A stretch of DNA of 10,463 nucleotides, from NCBI GenBank assembly GCA_021813595.1, contig JAKAKF010000093.1:1-10463 (forward strand). The letters are read 5' to 3'. The translations under genes and the position numbers were made by a program. Position 1 is the stretch's first letter, and each line of letters opens with the position of its first letter. Under the pieces are notes generated by a model. It was not told the origin of the DNA. It ran no database searches and saw nothing but the letters and a program-made list of their open reading frames with translations. Below, piece by piece: positions 1 to 6,001 of this stretch. The DNA comes from a bacterium (GTDB lineage Bacteria > SZUA-79 > Acidulodesulfobacterales > Acidulodesulfobacteraceae).

Positions 1-83
1 CGGAATCTTTTACGGTTTTAGTTAATTTATTAAGGAAAGAAGAACTTAATTTATCCAATTTAATTCATATTTGTCTGCCTGCA

Positions 84-242
84 TTAAACGTGAATGCTTA
101 TATTGCCGTTCGATTCCTGCGAACTGACGGCAGGTGGAGTATTCGGCAGTTCTATCTTGATAGGCGGAGCGTTCTGGATGATTTGCTGATAATTTGTCAT
201 AATAGTGCTTGCCGGAGTAGAACCGATTCCGGTTACTGCCAT
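84..242 (-). CDS. small hypothetical protein, proline-rich, 52 residues
   Basis: I do not recognise this protein. The frame runs from the ATG at 242 to a TAA at 84-86. It is supported mainly by an excellent ribosome site: AGGAGG at 257-252, 9 bases before the ATG, with a candidate promoter upstream. The product begins MAVTGIGSTPAST, has no cysteine, no membrane segment and no signal peptide, and its middle is rich in proline and isoleucine (NAPPIKIELPNTPPA), ending NGNISIHV; it is probably a disordered or extended peptide. It may be the first gene of an operon continuing off the left edge; in the 83 bases beyond it I see only a short open frame without a good start. It could still be a chance frame, but the match to the anti-Shine-Dalgarno sequence argues against that. 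Confidence 0.5.
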   Translation of the reverse strand: MAVTGIGSTPASTIMTNYQQIIQNAPPIKIELPNTPPAVSSQESNGNISIHV

Positions 243-279
243 AAAATAAAACCTCCTTTATTATTTGACATAATTTATT

Positions 280-308
280 ATTTTATATATTTTAAAAAAT
301 AATTTCAA
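280..308 (-). promoter_or_regulatory. possible sigma70-like promoter of the small ORF
   Basis: On the minus strand TTGAAA (308-303) is followed by 17 bases and TAAAAT (285-280), about 38 bases before the small ORF's start codon. The stretch from 243 to 329 is otherwise very AT-rich and shows no clear terminator for the upstream OsmC gene. The call is weak because similar hexamers are expected by chance in such sequence. Confidence 0.35.
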
Positions 309-329
309 CTTTTAAAGCAAACTCAAATC

Positions 330-788
330 TTAATTGTCCGCATGGTCGAACGATATTTCGAAATAAGACCTTTTTTCTATCATATTATGAACGGGGCATC
401 TCCGGGAAACTCTCTGCAGTTCTTCGATCTGGTCTTCGTCGAGATTTCCGATAAATTTTATATTTTTTTCTATTTTATGGACGTAGCCTCTTTCGTTATC
501 CGGTTCTACAGCGGCGCCTTTAATCTCTTCCGCTCTTATCCTCTTGTGTGTTAAACTTATTTCTACACTCTTCAGGTCGTACTTCATCCTTTTCGCAAAC
601 ATCATCAGAACTGACACGGTGCATGCACCTTCGGCTCCGAGAACAAGTTCTATCGGATTGACGGCAAGTTCTTCCCCTCCGGAAGCTTCGGGTTCATCGG
701 TTATAAGCGTATGCTTTTCGGTAATAATCTGATTCTGCAAATTATTTAAATGTTTTACTTTTACCTTGACTAATTCGGCTTCGGACAA
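330..788 (-). CDS. OsmC/Ohr-family thiol protein
   Basis: A 152-residue OsmC-family protein. The two redox cysteines of the family are present: C56 in GAEGACTVSVLMM on the central helix and C131 in SRRCPVHNMI near the C-terminus, with the NPIELVLGA segment before the first. Characterized members reduce organic hydroperoxides through these cysteines, usually with lipoyl or low-molecular-weight thiols as reductants; some uncharacterized members occur in sulfur-metabolism clusters. The start is TTG at 788, chosen because AGGAG lies about 6 bases upstream and the next methionine would delete a third of the domain. A 203-base gap with palindromic element A separates it from the lipoate block, so co-transcription is uncertain. 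The substrate is unknown; a role in handling peroxide or persulfide stress of lipoyl proteins is inference only. Confidence 0.8.
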   Translation of the reverse strand: MSEAELVKVKVKHLNNLQNQIITEKHTLITDEPEASGGEELAVNPIELVLGAEGACTVSVLMMFAKRMKYDLKSVEISLTHKRIRAEEIKGAAVEPDNERGYVHKIEKNIKFIGNLDEDQIEELQRVSRRCPVHNMIEKRSYFEISFDHADN

Positions 789-838
789 TTTTTTCTCCTT
801 TCTTGATTAATAGATAAAAGTAATCGAAATTATGTGCT

Positions 839-865
839 TGACAAAGCAATGCTTGGTATTTGTCA
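839..865. repeat. short inverted repeat upstream of the OsmC-family gene
   Basis: TGACAAA (839-845) and TTTGTCA (859-865) are exact reverse complements 13 bases apart, and AAGCAATGCTT (844-854) inside is itself a dyad. It lies 51 bases or more upstream of the osmC start, between that gene and the large palindromic element. It could be an operator or a degraded fragment of the same repeat family. Confidence 0.3.
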
Positions 866-875
866 TAATAACCGC

Positions 876-984
876 GAGATTGCTTCGCTAACGCTCGCAA
901 TGACTGCATATTGTCATTGCGAGCATATCTTTGACTGCGTATATAAAACCATGGTTTTATGCAGGCAAAGATGTAAGCAATCTC
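876..984. repeat. composite palindromic element with terminal inverted repeats (copy A)
   Basis: A 109-bp element bounded by GAGATTGCTT (876-885) and its exact reverse complement AAGCAATCTC (975-984). Inside, GCTCGCAATGAC (893-904) pairs with GTCATTGCGAGC (913-924), and ATCTTTGACTGC (927-938) pairs with GCAGGCAAAGAT (961-972; one mismatch) around a palindromic apex AAAACCATGGTTTT. The right end stops 7 bases short of the preceding gene's stop codon. Apparent open frames across it are products of the repeat and not genes. Confidence 0.85.
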
Positions 985-991
985 ATCTTTT

Positions 992-2062
992 TTAGTCATA
1001 TTCCAGCAGTTCTTTTCTTACCCTGTTTACGTCGCCTGCGTTAAGTTCGAATGGAAAACTTCTGATATTTTTCGGCGAAGAATCTCCGAAAGGCCTGTTG
1101 CATGCGGAAATTTCGGTCTTTCCCGGACAGCCCGTAGTCTGGAAAGCCGCGCCTCTTTCTATTATCTCCGCTACGTTTTTAAACGGTATTCCAAAATCTA
1201 CTATTTTTCCGCCGCCGTCGAATTTCATATCTTCAGCCCTGCCCATATCGTAGTCTATTATATGCCTTGCAGCTTGAATTCTTCTATATTGGCCGGCCGG
1301 ACACTGAGGGTGATTTTCTAATCTAGAGCCTTTTTCCCGATAAAAAGAAAAAAGATGCGACCTTGCGCCTTTATCCCTTACCGACTGCATCCTGAAAATC
1401 ATTTCTTTTTCCGTTTCGCCCAGACCGACTACTAGATGGCATCCGACCTTATTTTTGCCGAAAACGGAAACGGAATATTCAAGTATATCGTTATATTTTT
1501 CCCATCTGTGCGGGCCCCCTACTCCCCTTCCCCTGTATTCGTCGAACAGTTCCGGGGTCGCTGCGTCCAGGGCGACGGTTACCATATCGGCGCCGTATTC
1601 CTTAAAGCGTTCTATATCGTTATGCTTTAAAATAGTAGGAGTCATCAGTATAGAAACGGGGCAATGCAGTTCGTTTGCAAATCTTTTTAAAACGGTAAAG
1701 GTATCGTCTTTTGCTCTTTCGTGCGTTATCATAGAAATACAGATTCTATCCACCATATTTTTTTTCTTAAGCGTGGCCCCGATAATATCGTCCGTTTTAA
1801 ATACGGGCCAATCTACTCTTATAAAACTTTTATCGTTATATTCGCCTTCCCTCGATTTCTGAAGTCCGCAATATGCGCAGTTTGCCCTGCATCCTTCATC
1901 GTAGGTTAAAAGAACGTTTATACAGTGCAGACAGGCGTTGCGGTAAAAAATGCCGGGTACGAAATCCATCGTCATTGCCGCCGCAAGGCTTACCTTTAAG
2001 TATTCCGGAGAATAATTTTTATAATTTAAATTTAAATCTTCTAATGCCGCAGTTCCGTTCAT
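992..2062 (-). CDS. Biotin-synthase-related radical SAM protein, other half of a LipS1/LipS2 lipoyl synthase pair
   Basis: Radical SAM enzyme of 356 residues, different in sequence from the radical SAM protein upstream of the ligase. The cluster motif CRANCAYC (C58, C62, C65) follows a strand ending LLTYDEG; HLVVGLGETEKEM (209-221) is the conserved segment late in the barrel. It matches the 'biotin synthase-related' radical SAM group. Extra cysteines that could hold a second cluster are C44 and C47 (NACLHCIN) upstream of the motif, and C312 (TTGCPGK) and C321 (ACNRPF) near the C-terminus. With its partner it should insert sulfur at C6 and C8 of the octanoyl group on LbpA. Because no lipA is visible, this pair is the likely source of lipoate here. 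TCGGAGGA lies about 10 bases before the ATG. The S1/S2 assignment is left open; an unrelated radical SAM role is unlikely given the neighbours. Confidence 0.82.
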   Translation of the reverse strand: MNGTAALEDLNLNYKNYSPEYLKVSLAAAMTMDFVPGIFYRNACLHCINVLLTYDEGCRANCAYCGLQKSREGEYNDKSFIRVDWPVFKTDDIIGATLKKKNMVDRICISMITHERAKDDTFTVLKRFANELHCPVSILMTPTILKHNDIERFKEYGADMVTVALDAATPELFDEYRGRGVGGPHRWEKYNDILEYSVSVFGKNKVGCHLVVGLGETEKEMIFRMQSVRDKGARSHLFSFYREKGSRLENHPQCPAGQYRRIQAARHIIDYDMGRAEDMKFDGGGKIVDFGIPFKNVAEIIERGAAFQTTGCPGKTEISACNRPFGDSSPKNIRSFPFELNAGDVNRVRKELLEYD

Positions 2063-2088
2063 ATAATATATATCCTCCGATTTTATTT

Positions 2089-3624
2089 TTATCCGAACAT
2101 TTTAAATAAAACGTTAACTCCCAGGGAAGTTTCCCCTTCAAAACTGCCTTCGTAAGCAGATTTTTCATTCTTGTATTTATAGCATAAAGGCGACGAAATA
2201 TCGATTAAAAGAGCTTTTATTCCGCTTTCCTTAAATGCGGCGCTTCTTTTTACGTAAAATTCTTTACAACAGAACCCTATGTAAGTTTTAACTCCTTTTA
2301 CGGTTAATTCGCCTAAAGTTTCTACCAAATTTTCATAATTGATAATCGTTTTTGGCGTAATTCCATATCTTTCCGCAAATTTATATGCGGTTCCAGTTTC
2401 GCATTCGCCGCAGGATATACATTTGTCTTTATTTCTATATTCGCAGTTTATTTTTTTAGCGCAGTAAGGCAAAAGAATATATTCTGCTGACGGAACATCC
2501 TCCGGCTTCATTCCGTTTACGAAAATAAATCTGGATAAATCTTCTTCTTTTATTCCGGTGTTTTTAGAAAAATTAACTTTATTGATAATCTGCGTTACGA
2601 TATTAAAAAAATCTTCTTTCCCGATATTCTGGAACTCCGGTTTAAATTTTTCGAAATAATCGTCTATTTTAAATATTATCTCATCAAAAGGCGTATCCTT
2701 CAGACAGCTTTCTAAATCGTTAATAGCCCTTGCAGGAGAAACAAAATAGTCTCCGGTAAAATAAATATATTTTAATAAATTTCTTTTTTCGTCAACCTTT
2801 GCATAGGTCTTAAAAAGCCCTCCGCCGCATTTATAAATTTCGGAAATCATTTTAGTTTTAACGGGGTCGAATTCATTGGAATAAATCCACTCGTCCGAAC
2901 CGTAAAACCGGCGGTTTTCTTTTAAAAAATCTTCTTCTTTCCGCGATAATTTCGATTCGTAAAAAAAATCTAAATCCAGATGCTCTTTAAAACCCGAAAT
3001 AACGGACGATTTAATAACATTTAAATCGGGAATATAGCCTAAAATACTTTTAACGGACGTTACCCTTGAAAGAATTGAATTAAAATTTTTGGACGTCAAT
3101 TTTTCTACCGGAATTTTCAGCGATTTTACCATATTTTCGGGATTAAAATCTAAAAGCAGGGTTCCTTGAAAAAAATAAACCGAAGACTCGTACGTGCCGC
3201 CGGTTCCCGAAATCTTCCTGCCGTCGACTTCTATATCGTTTCTCGGTCTGAACTTTGCATTAATTCCGAGTTTGCTTATCCCTCTTGCGAAAGCGACGCA
3301 TATATTTTCCGTTAAATTTTCAAGGTTTTTAATCTTAATGCTTTTAGAAGAAAATACAAGTTCCCACCCCAGCTGAGCTTCGTCAAAATATATCGCTCCT
3401 CCCCCCGTAATCCTCCTGCCTATCCCTATGCCGCGCTCTTTGCAGTAATCCCGCCTTATCTCGCTGAATACCGACTGGTGATACCCGGTCAGTACGCACG
3501 GCTTAAATCTTAAAAAACGGAAAGTATCTTCTATCAACCCCTCTTTTCTTAGTTCCAGAAGGGATTTATCCATGCATATATTATACGAAAAATCGTTTAA
3601 ACCGGTGTCTATTACCCTGAACAT
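2089..3624 (-). CDS. slpl(AB): sLpl(AB)-type lipoate/octanoate-protein ligase with C-terminal DUF116-like cysteine-rich domain
   Basis: A 511-residue three-part protein. Residues 1-230 are an LplA-type catalytic domain: RRITGGGAIYFD (70-81) is the ligand loop, and DIEVDGRKISGTGG (130-143) contains the catalytic lysine K137. Residues about 255-350 resemble the LplB/accessory domain of lipoate ligases (IYKCGGGLFKTY, FTGDYFVSP). Residues about 380-490 look like DUF116: LPYC, C394, CISCGEC (C402, C405, C408), GFCC (452-453) and SPLC (481), a pattern that could bind an Fe-S cluster. The enzyme should load LbpA with lipoate or octanoate for the LipS pair. It lies between the two radical SAM genes, 26 bases before the second. 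No Shine-Dalgarno sequence precedes the ATG, and the palindromic element separates it from the upstream gene. The ligase call is firm; the function of the C-terminal part is unknown. Confidence 0.88.
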   Translation of the reverse strand: MFRVIDTGLNDFSYNICMDKSLLELRKEGLIEDTFRFLRFKPCVLTGYHQSVFSEIRRDYCKERGIGIGRRITGGGAIYFDEAQLGWELVFSSKSIKIKNLENLTENICVAFARGISKLGINAKFRPRNDIEVDGRKISGTGGTYESSVYFFQGTLLLDFNPENMVKSLKIPVEKLTSKNFNSILSRVTSVKSILGYIPDLNVIKSSVISGFKEHLDLDFFYESKLSRKEEDFLKENRRFYGSDEWIYSNEFDPVKTKMISEIYKCGGGLFKTYAKVDEKRNLLKYIYFTGDYFVSPARAINDLESCLKDTPFDEIIFKIDDYFEKFKPEFQNIGKEDFFNIVTQIINKVNFSKNTGIKEEDLSRFIFVNGMKPEDVPSAEYILLPYCAKKINCEYRNKDKCISCGECETGTAYKFAERYGITPKTIINYENLVETLGELTVKGVKTYIGFCCKEFYVKRSAAFKESGIKALLIDISSPLCYKYKNEKSAYEGSFEGETSLGVNVLFKMFG

Positions 3625-3636
3625 ATATATAATAGA

Positions 3637-3666
3637 ATTATATAAAATTAAGTATCATAAAAACAA
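3637..3666 (-). promoter_or_regulatory. possible promoter for the ligase gene at the edge of the palindromic element
   Basis: On the minus strand TTGTTT (3666-3661) is followed by 18 bases and a perfect TATAAT (3642-3637). The -10 ends 12 bases before the ligase ATG, so transcription would start only about 6 bases from it, giving an almost leaderless message. This fits the absence of any Shine-Dalgarno match before that ATG. The AT-rich setting makes chance matches likely. Confidence 0.3.
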
Positions 3667-3790
3667 GATTGCTTCGCTAACGCTCGCAACGACAAAACAT
3701 TGCTTGTCATTGCGAGATATCTTTACCGGCAGTTAATAAAAGCCAACGGCTTTTATGCCGGTAAAGATGGGAAGACGGCCAAGCAATCTT
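3665..3790. repeat. composite palindromic element with terminal inverted repeats (copy B)
   Basis: A 126-bp element bounded by AAGATTGCTT (3665-3674) and its exact reverse complement AAGCAATCTT (3781-3790). Inside are a hairpin of CTCGCAACGAC (3683-3693) with GTCATTGCGAG (3706-3716; one mismatch), and a long hairpin in which ATCTTTACCGGC (3719-3730) pairs with GCCGGTAAAGAT (3757-3768) and TAAAAGCC with GGCTTTTA around an AAC loop. The layout matches the element at 876-984. It fills the gap between the radical SAM gene, whose stop is 22 bases away, and the ligase gene. No transposase and no convincing target duplication are visible. Confidence 0.85.
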
Positions 3791-3812
3791 CGCTCTTAAC
3801 TTTATCGTACAT

Positions 3813-4814
3813 TTAACGGCCCATTTCTATGACCGGCAAAGCCGCTTCAGAAAAAATTAACGAACAGCATACTTCCGAAAATTTAGGCTTTAATCCTAGC
3901 TTTACGCTGAAAGGAATAATTCCCTCAGAAGGATAGGCAATGCCGTTTAATCCTGATTTTACCGCAAGTTCTTCTATTTTGAACTTGCTTAGTCCGTAAG
4001 GTCTTTCACAGCCTAAAAGAACAGGCGTTTCAGTAAATTTTTTGCGGGCGTATAAAAATACTTCTCCGATTTCTTCCGCTGCCGGAGGAATAACATTTTC
4101 CATTTTAGTATTATGCATCGGCATAAAACCGACCAATACGAGCGATGATATATCGTAGCCCGAAATAATATCTATAGCGTTAAATTCTCCGGCTATGCGT
4201 CCGTGTTTTAAACCTATTACTACATGCGGAGAGCACGGTATTTTTCTGTCCGATAGATATTTCAGGGAATTTTCGTAATCTTTAACCGTAGCGTTCAAGT
4301 GGTATATTTTGCGTATGGTATCCTCTTCGCCTATTATGTCTAACATTGCAGAATCGACCCCTGCGTCTAAAAGTCCGTCGGCTATCTCTTCGGTTATGAG
4401 CCCGCAGTGAACTATTACTTTAAGGTTTAAATCCGATTTTATTTTTTTTATAGTTTTTATATACGGCAAAATATCGACTATACCTTTACTGTTTGAGCCG
4501 CCGCTAAGCAAAAATCCTATGCCTCCCGATTCGTATATAGTTTTAGCTCTTCCAAAAAGCTCGTCCGGCGTTAGCGCCGGAGCCATAGATTTTAAAATTT
4601 CGGCGTTGCAGTGTTCGCATTTTAAGGAGCATGAACCGCCGGTTATTGAAAATGGAGGGAAAGAATCGGATTTGCCGTTTTTAAAATCTTCTGTTTCGTA
4701 AGATTTAATGCTTGGAGCGTAAAAATTTATTTCGGAATTAAAATAGTTTTTTCTTATATCGAATCCTTCTGCGTATTCTTCGTCTATATCTTCGTTATAT
4801 TCATAAAAACTCAT
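3813..4814 (-). CDS. Biotin-synthase-like radical SAM protein, one half of a LipS1/LipS2 lipoyl synthase pair
   Basis: Radical SAM enzyme of 333 residues. The SAM-cluster motif CSLKCEHC (C62, C66, C69) follows a FSITGGSC strand, and LLSGGSNSKG (103-112) resembles the SAM-binding GGE region. It resembles the 'uncharacterized homolog of biotin synthetase' group. In Thermococcus kodakarensis and in many bacteria two such proteins, LipS1 and LipS2, together replace LipA: LipS2 puts sulfur on C8 of the octanoyl group and LipS1 then acts on C6. Both are reported to bind a second [4Fe-4S] cluster as well; candidate ligands here are C137, C194, C269 (LLGCERPYG) and the pair C316-C317. The gene begins 5 bases after lbpA, and a lipoate ligase and a second radical SAM gene follow, which supports the role. 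I do not assign S1 or S2. Confidence 0.8.
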   Translation of the reverse strand: MSFYEYNEDIDEEYAEGFDIRKNYFNSEINFYAPSIKSYETEDFKNGKSDSFPPFSITGGSCSLKCEHCNAEILKSMAPALTPDELFGRAKTIYESGGIGFLLSGGSNSKGIVDILPYIKTIKKIKSDLNLKVIVHCGLITEEIADGLLDAGVDSAMLDIIGEEDTIRKIYHLNATVKDYENSLKYLSDRKIPCSPHVVIGLKHGRIAGEFNAIDIISGYDISSLVLVGFMPMHNTKMENVIPPAAEEIGEVFLYARKKFTETPVLLGCERPYGLSKFKIEELAVKSGLNGIAYPSEGIIPFSVKLGLKPKFSEVCCSLIFSEAALPVIEMGR

Positions 4815-4819
4815 ATTTT

Positions 4820-5266
4820 TTATCTCTTTTTACAGATTATATCTTCTTTTTCCAGCTTTTTTATATAAGCGTTAACAGCATCTTCCCCTGTAGGAAGAGA
4901 ATTTACGTCGGACATGGATTCGGGAAGAGGCTTAAGTTTTACTATCCAGCCTTTTCCGTAAGGGTCTAAATTAATAATATGGGAGTCGTTTTCCAGTTCT
5001 TTGTTTACTTCTACGACTTCTCCGGCAAAAGGCATGGGAAAAGGGCCGACGTATTTGCCGCTTTCTATAGTCGCGGCGCTCTTTCCTTTTTTAATTATTT
5101 TTCCTACGGGTTTAACATCGGCGTAAAGAATTTTGCCTGCTAAAGACTGGGCGGGGTCGGTCATCCCGAAGGTAAAAGTGCCGTCGGAGTTTTTTCTGCC
5201 CCAAACCTGATTTTCTATATCGTAATAGAGGTCTTCGGGAATATTGCATTCGTTAAAAATCGGCAT
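4820..5266 (-). CDS. lbpA: LbpA, GcvH-like lipoate-binding protein (second copy)
   Basis: Second lipoyl-carrier protein, 148 residues, clearly a paralog of the preceding gene: both share IPEDLYY near the N-terminus, QSLAGK, IESGKYVGP/VESGKYVGP around the modified lysine (K71 here), DPYGKGW and a TGEDAV/TGKEAV C-terminal helix. They differ enough elsewhere that this is not a recent duplication. The substitution of PMPFAGEVV for PAPFSGEIT around the lipoyl hairpin may tune partner choice (inference). The ATG has AGGAAG upstream. Only 5 bases separate its stop from the following radical SAM gene, so carrier and sulfur-insertion enzyme should be co-expressed. Two LbpA types occur in several sHdr organisms; I cannot say which type each copy is. 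Confidence 0.87.
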   Translation of the reverse strand: MPIFNECNIPEDLYYDIENQVWGRKNSDGTFTFGMTDPAQSLAGKILYADVKPVGKIIKKGKSAATIESGKYVGPFPMPFAGEVVEVNKELENDSHIINLDPYGKGWIVKLKPLPESMSDVNSLPTGEDAVNAYIKKLEKEDIICKKR

Positions 5267-5327
5267 TTAATATCTTCCTATTTTTTATTTTATATTTAAG
5301 GTTTTATATTTATATTATCGATTTAAG

Positions 5328-5768
5328 CTATTCGCATTTAATTCCGTCTGCTTCTATCTTTTTCTTGTATGCTTCTACCGCTTCTTTTCCGGTAAGAAGA
5401 TTTTTTTTATCGGCTTCTATATTGTCGGCTTTAATCTTGCATACCCACCCCTTGCCGTATGGGTCGGAATTTATCAGAGATACTTCTTTTACGGCATCTT
5501 CATTGATTGCGGTTATTTCGCCCGAAAACGGAGCGGGGACGGGTCCGACGTATTTCCCGCTTTCTACCGTTGCGACGGATTTAAGCTGTGCAATTTTTTG
5601 TCCTACTTTTTTCGGAGTCAGATATAACAGTTTGCCTGCTAAACTTTGGGCTACGCTTGTCATTCCTACCGTTACCGTTCCGTCATCCCCAAGTTTTCCC
5701 CATACATGTTTTTCGACGCTGTAGTATAAATCCTCCGGAATATCGCATCCGTTAACCTTAGACGACAT
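5328..5768 (-). CDS. lbpA: LbpA, GcvH-like lipoate-binding protein (first copy)
   Basis: Small lipoyl-carrier protein of the GcvH fold, 146 residues. The lipoylation site is visible as VESGKYVGP, with K72 the expected modified lysine; the following APFSGEI segment is the usual hairpin return of lipoyl domains. In sHdr organisms LbpA proteins, not GcvH, carry sulfur intermediates bound to lipoate to the Hdr-like complex; that role is inferred here from sequence type and neighbours. No gcvT or gcvP is present. Two further cysteines (C8, C145) are near the termini. The ATG has an excellent AAGGAGGA site. It is the first gene after the promoter-bearing gap and lies 61 bases before the second copy. 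Ordinary GcvH is the alternative, made unlikely by the sHdr genes on one side and the lipoate-assembly genes on the other. Confidence 0.88.
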   Translation of the reverse strand: MSSKVNGCDIPEDLYYSVEKHVWGKLGDDGTVTVGMTSVAQSLAGKLLYLTPKKVGQKIAQLKSVATVESGKYVGPVPAPFSGEITAINEDAVKEVSLINSDPYGKGWVCKIKADNIEADKKNLLTGKEAVEAYKKKIEADGIKCE

Positions 5769-5816
5769 AATAGATTCCTCCTTAAATTAAATTATTTTTA
5801 TTATTATTAATAATTG

Positions 5817-5832
5817 ATTGTTACATTGTTAC
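5817..5832. repeat. tandem octamer in the lbpA leader, possible operator
   Basis: ATTGTTAC occurs twice in direct tandem on the plus strand, about 17-32 bases downstream of the proposed -10 box and upstream of the first lbpA ribosome site. Position and repetition are compatible with a protein-binding site overlapping the early transcribed region. No regulator gene is visible in the window. Confidence 0.3.
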
Positions 5833-5848
5833 AGTGATTTTTTTATTT

Positions 5849-5877
5849 ATGATACTACAATTTTTTATTATTCTCAA
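5849..5877 (-). promoter_or_regulatory. sigma70-like promoter upstream of the lbpA-lip block
   Basis: On the minus strand TTGAGA (5877-5872) is followed by exactly 17 bases and TATCAT (5854-5849), close to the sigma70 consensus. It would give a leader of roughly 75 bases before the first lbpA. The flanks are AT-rich, so chance matches are possible, but the spacing and the position after a terminator-like hairpin support it. Confidence 0.5.
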
Positions 5878-5915
5878 GTATATCATAATTTGGATTAGAA
5901 ACTATTTAATAAATT

Positions 5916-5997
5916 AGTCATTGCGAGCGCAGCGAAGCAATCTCCTCTTTCGTATTTGTTAATAAGAGGAGATTGCTTCGCTGCGCTCGCAATGACT
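5916..5997. repeat. perfect 34-bp inverted repeat, dispersed palindromic element (copy C)
   Basis: Arms at 5916-5949 and 5964-5997 are exact reverse complements separated by a 14-base loop. The arm begins AGTCATTGCGAGCGCAGCG and continues GAAGCAATCTCCTCTT. It shares GTCATTGCGAG and AAGCAATCTC with the elements at 876-984 and 3665-3790. Sequences of this type (a cattgcgag...gaagcaatctc core) are scattered between genes in many bacterial genomes as REP/MITE-like palindromes. It lies between the sHdr block and the lbpA promoter and would form a very stable RNA hairpin if transcribed. Confidence 0.9.
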
Positions 5998-6001
5998 GAA
6001 G

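Noticed and set aside
1..58. Possible start of another minus-strand gene (TTG at 58, open to the left edge, LDKLSSSFLNKLTKTVKDS)
   Set aside because: Only 19 codons are visible, the start would be TTG without a clear ribosome site, and nothing in it is recognisable; the rest of the gap holds no other signal.
90..302. Open frame of 70 codons on the plus strand
   Set aside because: No Shine-Dalgarno sequence, it lies antisense to the small ORF with an ideal ribosome site, and its C-terminal half is just AT-rich intergenic sequence.
742..999. Open frame of 85 codons on the minus strand across the gap between the radical SAM and OsmC genes
   Set aside because: Its middle is the palindromic element, which produces repeat-type peptide, and it overlaps the starts or ends of two well-supported genes with no ribosome site.
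4820..5768. Glycine cleavage H proteins
   Set aside because: Two tandem copies without gcvT, gcvP or lpd, placed between sHdr and LipS/ligase genes, fit LbpA better.
876..5997. CRISPR array or integrated mobile element made of the three repeats
   Set aside because: The repeats are thousands of bases apart, palindromic and in different arrangements, with no cas, transposase or integrase gene between them.
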